In this document: one piece after another, positions 37,285-45,562 of the stretch
Position numbering within the stretch: position 1 is the first letter of the stretch
Layout of the letters: the number at the start of each line of letters is the position of its first letter
The notes under the pieces: generated by a model
Database searches by the model: none
What the model saw: only the letters and a program-made list of their open reading frames with translations
What the model was told of the DNA's origin: nothing
Program-made: the position numbers and the translations under genes
Assembly: GCF_001542855.1 (NCBI RefSeq)
Contig: NZ_LNBY01000016.1
Span: forward strand, 1-64,000
Reading direction: 5' to 3'
Origin: Erythrobacter sp. AP23
GTDB taxonomy: Bacteria > Pseudomonadota > Alphaproteobacteria > Sphingomonadales > Sphingomonadaceae
DNA length: 64,000 bases

Positions 37285-38598
37285 TCAGACCGCCTCCAGA
37301 GCCTGATCGAAGTCGGCGATCAGGTCGTCCGCGTCCTCGATGCCGATCGAGATGCGCACGAGGTTGTCGCTGATACCCAGCTCCGCACGGCGGCCTTCGG
37401 CGACCGAGAGGTGGGTCATCGAGGCCGGGTGGCTTGCCAGCGTCTCGGTCCCGCCGAGGCTGACCGCGAGCTTGGCGATCTTGAGCGCATCGAGGAAGCG
37501 GAAGCATTCCGCCTCGCCGCCCTTCAAAAGCAGCGAGAAGGTGCTGCCCGCGCCCTTGCAGTGGCGGTCGTAGATATCCTGCTGGCGTTCGTCCTTGATC
37601 ATGCCGAGATAGCCGAGGCCTTCGACCTTCGGATGCTTCGACAGGAATTGGCAGACCTTCTCCGCATTCTCACCCGCGCGCTGCATGCGCAGTTCGACGG
37701 TTTCGAGGCTGCGGCACAGCATCCAGGCCGTATTGGGGTCGCAGATGCCGCCCATCGTGTTGCGCAGCATGCGGATGGCGTCGATGAAGCGTTTCTTGCC
37801 CGAGACGCTCCCCGCGACGAGGTCCGAATGGCCGCCGACATATTTAGTCAGCGAGTAGACCACGAGGTCGGCGCCATGGTCCAGCGGGCGCTGCCACAGG
37901 GGCCCCAGGAAGGTGTTGTCGATCGCGATCGAGCATTTGTCGGCGTCGAAATGCGCATCGCGGGCATCGCGGACCGCCTCGATATCCACCAGTGCGTTGG
38001 TCGGGTTGCCCGGACTTTCGAGGTAGATCATCGGCACTTCGCCGCCCTGCTCCTCGGCTTTGGCCTTGGCGCGGGTCATGACTTCGTCGAGCTGTTCACG
38101 GCTGGCGCCGGCCGGGAAGTCGATGAAGGTCACGCCGAACTTGGCCATGGTCTTGGCGATGAAGCCTTCCGACGCGGCATAGAGCGGGCCCGAATGGACG
38201 ATCACGTCGCCCGCCTTGCAGGCAGCGAGCAGCAGCACGGCAATCGCGGTCATGCCGCTGGAAAAGGACAGCGCTTCTTCCGCGCCGTCCCACACGGCCA
38301 GGCGATCTTCGAGGATTTCCTGGTTGGGCGCGTTGAAGCGCGAATAGACCAGGCCGTCGGCGCCGCCCGGACGCTTGCCGGTGATGCCTTCGAAGTGGCG
38401 CTTGCCGTCGGCTGCGCTGGGGAAGGCGAAGGTCGAGGTGAGGAAGATCGGCGCCTTGAGGCTGCCTTCCGACAGTGTCGGATCGTAGCCATGGCCCATC
38501 ATCAGCGTGCTGGGTTTCAGCTCGCGGCCATTGATCTTGGTGACTTCGCGCTTGGGGGCCATGCGCGGGGTGGTGGGATCGATATCGTTGTCGCTCAT
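37285..38598 (-). CDS. Cystathionine gamma-synthase family PLP enzyme
   Basis: A 437-residue member of the Cys/Met metabolism PLP family (cystathionine gamma-synthase, gamma-lyase, O-acylhomoserine sulfhydrylase). YSRFNAPNQEILEDRLA, the PLP-stacking region LSFSSGMTAIAVLLLA, IDNTFLGPLWQRPLDHGAD and the PLP Lys in VYSLTKYVGGHSDLVAG are clear. The long N-terminus (MAPKREVTKINGRELKPSTLMM) is typical of an alphaproteobacterial subgroup. Which reaction it does is not decidable here. A promoter and a structured leader precede it. Confidence 0.88.
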   Translation of the reverse strand: MSDNDIDPTTPRMAPKREVTKINGRELKPSTLMMGHGYDPTLSEGSLKAPIFLTSTFAFPSAADGKRHFEGITGKRPGGADGLVYSRFNAPNQEILEDRLAVWDGAEEALSFSSGMTAIAVLLLAACKAGDVIVHSGPLYAASEGFIAKTMAKFGVTFIDFPAGASREQLDEVMTRAKAKAEEQGGEVPMIYLESPGNPTNALVDIEAVRDARDAHFDADKCSIAIDNTFLGPLWQRPLDHGADLVVYSLTKYVGGHSDLVAGSVSGKKRFIDAIRMLRNTMGGICDPNTAWMLCRSLETVELRMQRAGENAEKVCQFLSKHPKVEGLGYLGMIKDERQQDIYDRHCKGAGSTFSLLLKGGEAECFRFLDALKIAKLAVSLGGTETLASHPASMTHLSVAEGRRAELGISDNLVRISIGIEDADDLIADFDQALEAV

Positions 38599-38609
38599 GG
38601 GGAGGACAT

Positions 38610-38698
38610 CCTTCCTGAATCACGCTCCCAGGAAGGCGGGAGCCGGGTGGACTGGCCGGGGCGCCCGTTCCTAACCTCCGCAGGAACGCCTCTCCGCC
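38610..38698 (-). promoter_or_regulatory. Structured 5' leader, riboswitch-like, before the PLP enzyme gene
   Basis: On the minus strand the leader can fold into a closing stem GGCGGAG (38698-38692) / CTCCCGCC (38642-38635) enclosing a strong hairpin CGTTCCT / AGGAACG (38688-38682 / 38672-38666) and a weak CCGG / CCGG hairpin. It is followed by CCTTCCTG / CAGGAAGG (38636-38629 / 38617-38610), whose 3' arm holds the probable ribosome site AGGAAGG and whose 5' arm overlaps the closing stem. Such exclusive pairing is how translational riboswitches work; no known SAM class was recognised. Confidence 0.5.
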
Positions 38699-38718
38699 GC
38701 CAGTGCTTTCGGCCGTGA

Positions 38719-38747
38719 TCCATATGTCGGTGCGATGTTGGTTTCAA
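38719..38747 (-). promoter_or_regulatory. Promoter of the PLP enzyme gene
   Basis: TTGAAA (38747-38742), 17-base spacer and TATGGA (38724-38719) on the minus strand. The predicted start point near 38710 lies just before the structured leader, giving an untranslated leader of roughly 110 bases. Confidence 0.55.
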
Positions 38748-38925
38748 CTGCGACGAAGCCCGCGCGAGGGAACACACGGAACACGGTCCTGGAGTAAGAA
38801 TGGCTGAGTCCGCGAGATGGGGAGCGATTTGGCGGATCGGTGCGGCGCGGGCAGCGGCGTTTCCCTACAATACTCGGTATGGCTTTCCGCTTTAAACAGG
38901 ATCGGCGCACGACTTGGAGGGGATA

Positions 38926-39708
38926 ATGGACGATCCGTTTCAAATGCAGCGGGAACTGCGCTACGGGGCGCCCGTCTGCGATCAAGTCATGACCGGGCGC
39001 CACTTCACCATCGGCTATTCGTGGTATTTCCGGCAGGCCAAATGGACGCTCGAGATCATCAATCGCGACCGACGATTGATCAACGAGATCGAGCTGGAGG
39101 ACCGGCTCGACAATTTTCGCGCCGACACCCGTGTGCCCAAACGGTTCCGGGCCGGCCTCAACGCCTATCGCGGCAGCGGGTTCGACCGTGGCCATCTGGT
39201 GTCGAGTGCCAATCAGGATCTCGAAAACATCCAGAACAGCGAAACCTTTCTGCTGTCGAACATGTCGCCCCAGCATCCCGACTTCAATCGGCGCAAGTGG
39301 CGCGAACTCGAGCAGGAAATTCGCCGGCTCGACGCACGCGAAGACGTGCTCGAAACCTATGTGCTGACTTGCCCCATTTTCTACTTCGGCGAGACTGTTG
39401 AAACGATCGGCGCCGATCAGGAGAATTTCGGCATCGACGTCCCGGTACCGCACGCCTTCATGAAGAGCGTGCTCGCGGAAACAATATCCGGGCGGCTCAA
39501 GCTGTGGACCTTCGAGATGAAGAACGAGAGGCTCGAAGGCGATCTCGGCGATTATCTGGTCAAGACCTACGATGCGGAACAGATCGTCGGGGGTCGCTTC
39601 TGGGATCGGGTCGCGGGCGGCGACATGCACGAAGCGAAGGGCGGAGAGGGCAAGATCGAAGCGATGTGGCCCGCCGATCCGACCGCGCGCTTCATTGGCT
39701 TACGTTAG
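38926..39708 (+). CDS. DNA/RNA non-specific endonuclease (NUC1 family)
   Basis: A 260-residue beta-beta-alpha-Me nuclease. The catalytic motif is SGFDRGHLVSSANQ near residue 85, with the metal-binding Asn in NMSPQHPDFNRRKWRELE. Family enzymes cut DNA and RNA without strong sequence preference. No signal peptide is seen, so unlike many secreted relatives it appears cytosolic. A GGAGGGG site 7 bases upstream fixes the ATG at 38926. Its last 9 bases overlap the convergent transporter gene. Confidence 0.88.
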   Translation: MDDPFQMQRELRYGAPVCDQVMTGRHFTIGYSWYFRQAKWTLEIINRDRRLINEIELEDRLDNFRADTRVPKRFRAGLNAYRGSGFDRGHLVSSANQDLENIQNSETFLLSNMSPQHPDFNRRKWRELEQEIRRLDAREDVLETYVLTCPIFYFGETVETIGADQENFGIDVPVPHAFMKSVLAETISGRLKLWTFEMKNERLEGDLGDYLVKTYDAEQIVGGRFWDRVAGGDMHEAKGGEGKIEAMWPADPTARFIGLR

Positions 39709-41109
39709 CGCCGCGATCCCCCATACCATTGCGACGATCAGGAATATTCCGACGATGTCGAGCAATAGTCCGGCCTTCACCATGCGTGCGATCCGGATGT
39801 GACCGGTCGACCAGGCGATCGCGTTGGGTCCGGTCCCGGCGGGCAACATGAACCCCCAGCTTGCGGCCAGCGCGGCGGGCATCGCCAGTAGGATCGGATC
39901 GACGCCCAGCGCGACGACCAGCGCCGCGACTACCGGGATGATCCCGCTGGCGGTCGCGACATTGCTGGCGAATTCGGTGATCAGGACGACCATCGCAACC
40001 ACCGCCAGGGCGACCAGCACCAGCGGCCACGCCTCGAGCGGCAGGAGGGCATTGCCGAGCCATTCGGCCAGTCCGCTCGCGCTCATACCCGCCGCCAGCG
40101 CCAGCCCGCCGCCGAACATCATGATCACGCCCCAGGGCGCGCGGTCGGCCTCTTTCCAGATCAGCAGCGGGCGGCCGGTGCCATCCGGCAGCAGGAACAG
40201 GACAAGGCTGGCGATGATCGCGATCGTGCCATCGGTCCACGATCCTTCCGGCAAATAGGGCGCGACGATCAGGCGCGTCATCCATGCGAGGAAGGTAAGG
40301 CCGACGACGACCATCAACCTGCGCTCTGCCGAACCCATCGGCGCCTCGTTCGCCACCGCCGCGCGCGCGGCTCCGACATCGAAGGGATGGGCGGCGACCT
40401 GCTGCACACGCGAGACGAGAAAAGCGGCCAGCGGCACGCCGACGATGACGATCGGCAGGCCATAGAGCGTCCATTCGGCAAAGCTGATCTGCGTTCCGAT
40501 CATCGTGTCGAGCAGGCCCACGGCAATCGCATTGGTCGGCGATCCGACCAGCGTGCCGAGCCCGCCGACGCTTGCGGCAAAGGCGATACCCATCGGCAGT
40601 GCGCCCGCGAGCCCCTCGCGCTCGTCCGCCGCGACACCGCCGCCCGCTAGTACTGCAAGCGCCATCGGCATCATGATGAGTGCGGTCGAGGTATTCGAGA
40701 TCAACATCGACAGGATCGCCGCGGCGATCATGAAGGCCAGTAGCAAACCCGTTTGTCCGCCGCGCCCTCCGATCGCATTGAGAATTGCCAAAGCAAGTCG
40801 CCGGTGCAGTCCGGTGCGTTCGATCGCAAGGGCGATGAAGGCCCCGCCCAGCAGGAGGAACAGGATCGGCGAATAGTAGGCGCTGGCCGTATCGCGCGCG
40901 TTCATCACTCCCGCAAATGGCAGCACGATGAAGGGCATCAGGGCGGTCGCAGTGAGCGGCAGGGCCTCGGTCATCCACCAGGCTGCCATCAGCACGACCA
41001 GGCCGGCGACGATAAATGCCTCGCGGTTCATTCCGTCGGGGAGGGGGGCGAGAATTGTTGCGGCCAGCGCCGCCGCTCCAACCGCGAACCCGATGCGTTT
41101 GGCTGTCAC
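39700..41109 (-). CDS. SLC13/DASS family anion:sodium symporter
   Basis: A 469-residue inner-membrane transporter with about eleven helices and two re-entrant hairpins. The paired SNT motifs are visible as LISNTSTALIMMP and, in the second half, ITEFASNVATASGIIPVV; GLGTLVGSPTNAIAVGL is also diagnostic. Family members carry C4-dicarboxylates, citrate or sulfate with sodium. The start is GTG. No operon partner. Confidence 0.88.
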   Translation of the reverse strand: MTAKRIGFAVGAAALAATILAPLPDGMNREAFIVAGLVVLMAAWWMTEALPLTATALMPFIVLPFAGVMNARDTASAYYSPILFLLLGGAFIALAIERTGLHRRLALAILNAIGGRGGQTGLLLAFMIAAAILSMLISNTSTALIMMPMALAVLAGGGVAADEREGLAGALPMGIAFAASVGGLGTLVGSPTNAIAVGLLDTMIGTQISFAEWTLYGLPIVIVGVPLAAFLVSRVQQVAAHPFDVGAARAAVANEAPMGSAERRLMVVVGLTFLAWMTRLIVAPYLPEGSWTDGTIAIIASLVLFLLPDGTGRPLLIWKEADRAPWGVIMMFGGGLALAAGMSASGLAEWLGNALLPLEAWPLVLVALAVVAMVVLITEFASNVATASGIIPVVAALVVALGVDPILLAMPAALAASWGFMLPAGTGPNAIAWSTGHIRIARMVKAGLLLDIVGIFLIVAMVWGIAALT

Positions 41110-41175
41110 TGTTCTGCCATCCCCCTCATCGCACGCGTGCTAACAGCGCCCGACGCGGCCTGCAACGCGGATACG

Positions 41176-41205
41176 AAAAGGGCGGCCCGTCATGGACCGC
41201 CCTTT
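41176..41205 (-). terminator. Rho-independent terminator after infC
   Basis: Stem AAAGGGCGG (41177-41185) / CCGCCCTTT (41197-41205); on the minus strand the hairpin runs on into TTTTCG, 25 bases past the infC stop. Confidence 0.8.
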
Positions 41206-41229
41206 CACTATCTGCCGCTCGGCCGGGGC

Positions 41230-41772
41230 CTACTTGGGTGCGAGCACCATGATCATCTGGCGGCCTTCGAGACGGGGGAAAGCTTCGACCTTGGCGATTT
41301 CCTCAACATCGTCGCGGACGCGGTTGAGCAGGTCCATGCCGAGCTGCTGGTGGGCCATTTCACGACCGCGGAAGCGCAGCGTGCACTTCACCTTGTCGCC
41401 GTTCTCGATGAACTTCACGACATTGCGCATCTTCACGTCATAGTCGTGCGTGTCGATGTTCGGGCGCATCTTGACCTCCTTGATTTCCTGGGTCTTCTGC
41501 GTCTTGCGCGCGAGGTTCGCCTTCTTCTGCGCCTCGTAGCGATATTTGCCGACATCGAGGAATTTGCACACCGGCGGGTCCGCATTGGGGGACACTTCGA
41601 CGAGGTTCAGGCCGACTTCCTGGGCCTGCTCGACAGCTTCGCGGGTGAACATAACGCCGAGGTTTTCGCCTTCGTGATCGATCACGCGGACCTTCGGCAC
41701 ATTGATCATGTTATCGTAGCGCGGGCCGCTTTTCACGGGCATTTGCATGCTGCGCCGGGGTGGACGGGCTAT
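41230..41772 (-). CDS. infC: Translation initiation factor IF-3, probable AUA start
   Basis: IF-3 binds the 30S subunit and checks the start codon. The N-domain ([54 protein letters not shown]) and C-domain ([38 protein letters not shown]) are complete. The first ATG (41748) lies 32 bases from the only good ribosome site, AAGGAG (41786-41781). An in-frame ATA at 41772-41770 lies 8 bases after that site and gives 180 residues. Non-AUG starts used for self-control are known for infC (AUU in E. coli); ATA here is an inference. Confidence 0.9.
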   Translation of the reverse strand: MARPPRRSMQMPVKSGPRYDNMINVPKVRVIDHEGENLGVMFTREAVEQAQEVGLNLVEVSPNADPPVCKFLDVGKYRYEAQKKANLARKTQKTQEIKEVKMRPNIDTHDYDVKMRNVVKFIENGDKVKCTLRFRGREMAHQQLGMDLLNRVRDDVEEIAKVEAFPRLEGRQMIMVLAPK

Positions 41773-41891
41773 GGGGTATTCTCCTTGATTCTGCCTGTTT
41801 CGAGGTGGCTATGTAGGGAGAAATCGGGGAAATCGGAAGGGGGTAGGGGGAAATAGTGGAACTGCGGTGGCTTTGCAGGTTTTTGCTTTTC

Positions 41892-41911
41892 GAACCGACC
41901 TCCGTCGGTTC
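41892..41911. terminator. Hairpin between pdeM and infC
   Basis: An 8-pair stem GAACCGAC / GTCGGTTC with a 4-base loop, 14 bases past the pdeM stop. On the minus strand it is followed by GAAAAGC rather than a T-run, so it is only a weak candidate terminator for pdeM. Confidence 0.35.
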
Positions 41912-41924
41912 TTGCAACTGGAAA

Positions 41925-42641
41925 TTACGCTGCGCGGTTCCACAGGTTGAAACGCGCCAGTTTGCCCTTTGCCGGCACCACGGCGTCGATCCGCTCGGCC
42001 GGTTGCAGGGCCGAGAGGATTGCCGGGTCGGCAGCATTCATCCCTCCTGTGAAGGCGCCGAAGGCGGGCAGGATCATGCGGCCCGAGGGCTTCCCGTCCG
42101 GCCCGTCATTGGCGCTCACCACTGCGCAGGGGCGTCGGATCATTCTCTGGCGGACCCTCAGTTGCAGGCGCGGGTGGTAGTGGCCGGAGAGTTCGGGGCG
42201 GGTTTCGCCAGCTTTGGCCTGGTGGCGCAGGATAACGTCCCCGATCTCCAGTTCCTCGGCCAGCGTGCCGCCCCAATGCGCTTCTTTGCGCGCCTCCATT
42301 TCGGGATCGTGATTACCGGTGATCCAGACCCAGTCGACCGCGCGGGTCAGCGCGTCGAGCATGCCCGAGGCGTGCGGCTCCAATCGCGTCGAGCCATCCG
42401 AATCGTGGAAATTGTCGCCCAGCGTGATGACCCGCCGTGCGCCCGTTTCGCGAATGGCGAGCGCCACGCGCTCGAGCGTCTCGCGGCTGTCGTAGGGCGG
42501 GATCATTTGCCCGTGACGCGCGAAGAAGCTGCCTTTTTCCAGATGCAGGTCGGCGACCAGCAAAGCGCGCTCGCGCGGCCAGTAGATCGCGCGGCCCTCG
42601 GTCAGGAGCCATTCCTCGCCAGCGAACGAAAGGGGAACCAT
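41925..42641 (-). CDS. pdeM: Ligase-associated DNA damage response endonuclease PdeM
   Basis: A 238-residue metallophosphoesterase with all metal motifs: VADLHLEKGS, TLGDNFHDSDG, WITGNHDPE, the His in LRHQAK and GHYHPR. WLLTEGRAIYWPRERALL and the C-terminal FGAFTGGMNA are typical of PdeM, which is normally encoded with an Lhr-like helicase, exonuclease and ligase in a repair cluster. Those partners are not in this window, so the gene stands alone here. Confidence 0.88.
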   Translation of the reverse strand: MVPLSFAGEEWLLTEGRAIYWPRERALLVADLHLEKGSFFARHGQMIPPYDSRETLERVALAIRETGARRVITLGDNFHDSDGSTRLEPHASGMLDALTRAVDWVWITGNHDPEMEARKEAHWGGTLAEELEIGDVILRHQAKAGETRPELSGHYHPRLQLRVRQRMIRRPCAVVSANDGPDGKPSGRMILPAFGAFTGGMNAADPAILSALQPAERIDAVVPAKGKLARFNLWNRAA

Positions 42642-42686
42642 GGCTCGCTATTGCCGTAGCGAAACGGGGATGGCAAGGCTCGTCGC

Positions 42687-43544
42687 ATGACCGAATGGAC
42701 TCAGCAGACCGATACCGCCCGCACCTGCTTCGAAACCCTGCGCGATCGCATCTGCGCCGAGTTCGAGGCGATCGAGCGCGAGGTGGGGTCCGAGGCCGCG
42801 TTCGTCTTTACCCCCTGGCAGCGCGAGGAAGAGGGCAATGCGGATCCCGGCGGGGGTGTGCAGGGCCTGATGAAGGGCACGGTGTTCGAGAAGGTCGGCG
42901 TCAATGTTTCCACCGTGAAGGGCAATTTCAGCCCCGAATTCGCCGGGCAGGTCAACGGCGCGAGCGCGGAGAATCCCGGCTTTACCGCCACCGGCATCAG
43001 CCTGGTCGCGCACATGGCCAATCCCCATGTGCCCGCCGTGCACATGAACACCCGCTTCCTGACCACCGGCAAGGCCTGGTTCGGCGGCGGTGCGGATCTC
43101 AACCCGCCGATCCCCTACGAGCAGGACACCGAGGACTTCCACGCGCGCTTCCGCGCCGCCTGCTCGGCACACAACCCGACCTATTACGAGCGCTTCAAGA
43201 AGTGGGCGGACGACTATTTCTACATTCCCCATCGCGGCGTGCATCGCGGGGTGGGCGGGATCTTCTACGACCACCTCGAATGCGAAGACGAAGCGGCTTT
43301 CGAACGCAATCTCGCCTTCACCAGGGATGTCGGAGAGGCCTTCCTCGACATCTTCCCCAAGCTGGTCCGCCGCCGGATGGAGAGCGAGTTCACGCCCGAG
43401 GACAAGCAGACCCAGCTCGAATGGCGCGGGCGCTATGCGGAATTCAACCTCGTCTACGACCGCGGCACGCTGTTCGGTCTCAAGACCGGCGGCAATATAG
43501 ATGCGATCCTGATGAGCCTGCCGCCCGAAGCGGTGTGGAACTGA
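42687..43544 (+). CDS. hemF: Oxygen-dependent coproporphyrinogen III oxidase
   Basis: A 285-residue enzyme that decarboxylates coproporphyrinogen III to protoporphyrinogen IX using O2, in heme biosynthesis. Characteristic segments: GGGVQGLMKGTVFEKVGVN, HMNTRFLTTGKAWFGGGADL, IPHRGVHRGVGGIFYDHLE, EWRGRYAEFNLVYDRGT and GLKTGGNIDAILMSLP at the end. Length is normal. Its presence fits an aerobic lifestyle. Confidence 0.96.
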   Translation: MTEWTQQTDTARTCFETLRDRICAEFEAIEREVGSEAAFVFTPWQREEEGNADPGGGVQGLMKGTVFEKVGVNVSTVKGNFSPEFAGQVNGASAENPGFTATGISLVAHMANPHVPAVHMNTRFLTTGKAWFGGGADLNPPIPYEQDTEDFHARFRAACSAHNPTYYERFKKWADDYFYIPHRGVHRGVGGIFYDHLECEDEAAFERNLAFTRDVGEAFLDIFPKLVRRRMESEFTPEDKQTQLEWRGRYAEFNLVYDRGTLFGLKTGGNIDAILMSLPPEAVWN

Positions 43545-43569
43545 TTGCCTGCCTGCCGGTATAGTCCGG

Positions 43570-44898
43570 GTGACAGCGCTGCGTGACCCGATCCGGTTGA
43601 TACCGGTGCTTTTTCTGGGCGCGATCGCTGTCGGCACCCTCCTGCTCTGGCTGCCGATCGCGACAGCCGACGGAACGCAAACCGATTTTCTGACCGCGCT
43701 TTTTACCGCGACCTCCGCCGTGGCGGTAACGGGTCTCATCGTGGTCGATACGGCGACCTACTGGTCACCCTTGGGGCAGGGGGTGATTCTGCTGCTCTTC
43801 CAGATCGGCGGCTTCGGTATCATGACCGCGGCAACACTGTTCGGGCTCATGGCCGGCCGCGGCTTCGGCTTGCGCGAGCGCATGGCGACACAGGTCGAAC
43901 GCAGCCGTCTCGATGTAGGTGATGCGCGTTCCGTGCTCAAACTCGTGCTGGTCATCACCTTGACGGTCGAGGCGGTGATTGCCGCAATCCTCACCGCGAG
44001 GCTGATGGTCATCTACGATCATGGCTTTGGCCACGCGTTGTGGCATGGCACCTTCCACGCCGTCAGCGCCTTCAATAACGCTGGCTTCTCAAGCTATTCC
44101 GACAGCGTGATGAGCTTTCAGGGCGACGGAGTCATGCTCGTGCCGATCATGCTCGCAGTCATCCTGACCGCGCTCGGTTTCCCCGTTATGCAGGACCTGC
44201 GCCACCATGGCTTCAGCTGGAAGCGCTGGACGCTGCACACGAAAATCACTGTGACGGGGACGATCATCCTGCTTGCTGGAGGATTTCTCGCGATCCTCGC
44301 GATGGAGTGGGACAATCCCGATACGCTCGGGCCGATGGGCATCGGCGGCAAGGTACTCAACGCCGCCTTTCATTCGGTCATGCCGCGCACCGCGGGATTC
44401 AACAGTCTCGATGTCGGCTCTTTCCGCGACGAGTCGCTGATGACCAATTACTTCCTGATGTTCATCGGTGGCGGCAGTGCGGGGACTGCGGGCGGTATCA
44501 AGATCACCACCTTCGCGGTGCTGCTCGCAGTGGTCTTGTCCGAAGTGCTCCGCCGCCGCGATGCCGGAGCCTTCGGCAAGCGCTTCGGTCATGCTGTCGA
44601 GCGGCAGGCGCTGACGGTGATCGTGCTTGCCGGAACGCTGATTTTCGCCGCGACCACCTACCTCTCGATCATCACACCGCTCGCCTTCGAGGATCTGTTG
44701 TTCGAGGCGGTCTCGGCCTTTTCGACCGTCGGCCTGTCGACCGGTGTGACTGCCGAGCTTCCGCCGGCGGGACAGCTCGTGATCATTGCGCTGATGTTCA
44801 TCGGCCGCGTCGGCACGATCACCGTTGCCACTGCGCTCGCGCTGGGCGGCCAGCCGCGACCCTATCGCTATCCCGAGGAGAACCCCATTGTCGGCTGA
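43570..44898 (+). CDS. TrkH/KtrB-family potassium uptake channel subunit
   Basis: A 442-residue membrane protein with four M1-P-M2 repeats. The pore loops with the single conserved Gly are TATSAVAVTGLIV, VSAFNNAGFSSYS, VMPRTAGFNSLDVG and VSAFSTVGLSTGV. This is the KtrB/TrkG type; potassium moves with Na+ or H+. Translation starts at GTG with no clear ribosome site. Its end overlaps the start of the NAD-binding regulatory subunit. Confidence 0.9.
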   Translation: MTALRDPIRLIPVLFLGAIAVGTLLLWLPIATADGTQTDFLTALFTATSAVAVTGLIVVDTATYWSPLGQGVILLLFQIGGFGIMTAATLFGLMAGRGFGLRERMATQVERSRLDVGDARSVLKLVLVITLTVEAVIAAILTARLMVIYDHGFGHALWHGTFHAVSAFNNAGFSSYSDSVMSFQGDGVMLVPIMLAVILTALGFPVMQDLRHHGFSWKRWTLHTKITVTGTIILLAGGFLAILAMEWDNPDTLGPMGIGGKVLNAAFHSVMPRTAGFNSLDVGSFRDESLMTNYFLMFIGGGSAGTAGGIKITTFAVLLAVVLSEVLRRRDAGAFGKRFGHAVERQALTVIVLAGTLIFAATTYLSIITPLAFEDLLFEAVSAFSTVGLSTGVTAELPPAGQLVIIALMFIGRVGTITVATALALGGQPRPYRYPEENPIVG

Positions 44899-45556
44899 TA
44901 CACGCAATCCCGTCCTCGTCATTGGGCTAGGGCGCTTCGGCGGCTCGGTCGCCCGCACGCTCGAGCGGATGGGTCACGAGGTGCTGGGCGCGGATACCGA
45001 CCCGCTGCTGGTGCAGGAATACTCGCGCGATCTCACGCAGGTCGTCGAGGCGGACTGCACCGACTTCAATTGCCTCGAAAAGCTGGGCGCGAAGAGTTTC
45101 ACTTCGGCAGTGGTTGGCATTGGAACCGATATCGAGGCGAGCGTGCTGGCGGTGCTGGCGTTGTCCGACCTCGGAGTGCCTAACATCTGGGCCAAGGCGA
45201 CCAATGAAAAGCATGGCCGGATCCTCGAGCGCACCGGCGCGCATCATGTGGTCTTCCCCGAAGAGAAGATGGGCGAGCGTGTCGCCCGCCTCCTCAACGA
45301 GAGGCTGCTCGATTTTATCAGCTTCGGTGACGAATTCGCCATCGCCAAGCTTGCCGCGCCCGAGCCGATAATTGGCGTGCCGCTCGTCACGAGCGAATGC
45401 CGGCGGAAATACGACGTGACCGTTATCGGGGTGAAGCGCGAGGGTGAGGATTTCATCCACGCGGTTCCCGACACTGTCATCATGCCGCGAGACGTGCTGG
45501 TCGTTTCGGGCAGGATCGAGCGGATCGAGGCTTTCGCCGCGATCCATTCGGCCTGA
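44888..45556 (+). CDS. TrkA/KtrA-family potassium uptake regulatory subunit, TTG start
   Basis: A 222-residue RCK protein: N-domain with NAD/ATP-binding LVIGLGRFGGSVARTLERMG and the acidic LGADTDP end, and a C-terminal TrkA-C domain. It gates the channel encoded upstream. The start is taken as TTG at 44888 because GAGGAG stands 7 bases before it, inside the end of the channel gene, and the protein then begins right before the Rossmann strand. No ATG is available nearby in frame. Confidence 0.88.
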   Translation: MSADTRNPVLVIGLGRFGGSVARTLERMGHEVLGADTDPLLVQEYSRDLTQVVEADCTDFNCLEKLGAKSFTSAVVGIGTDIEASVLAVLALSDLGVPNIWAKATNEKHGRILERTGAHHVVFPEEKMGERVARLLNERLLDFISFGDEFAIAKLAAPEPIIGVPLVTSECRRKYDVTVIGVKREGEDFIHAVPDTVIMPRDVLVVSGRIERIEAFAAIHSA

Positions 45557-45562
45557 GGTCGG

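Noticed and set aside
38596..38609. Four-codon upstream frame (ATG-TCC-TCC-CCA-TGA) overlapping the PLP enzyme start
   Set aside because: Its ATG abuts the ribosome site with no spacing, so initiation there is unlikely; noted only as a curiosity.
38610..38698. A known SAM-I, SAM-II or SAH riboswitch
   Set aside because: The conserved sequence blocks of these classes were not found; only the architecture is riboswitch-like, so it is listed as an unassigned structured leader.
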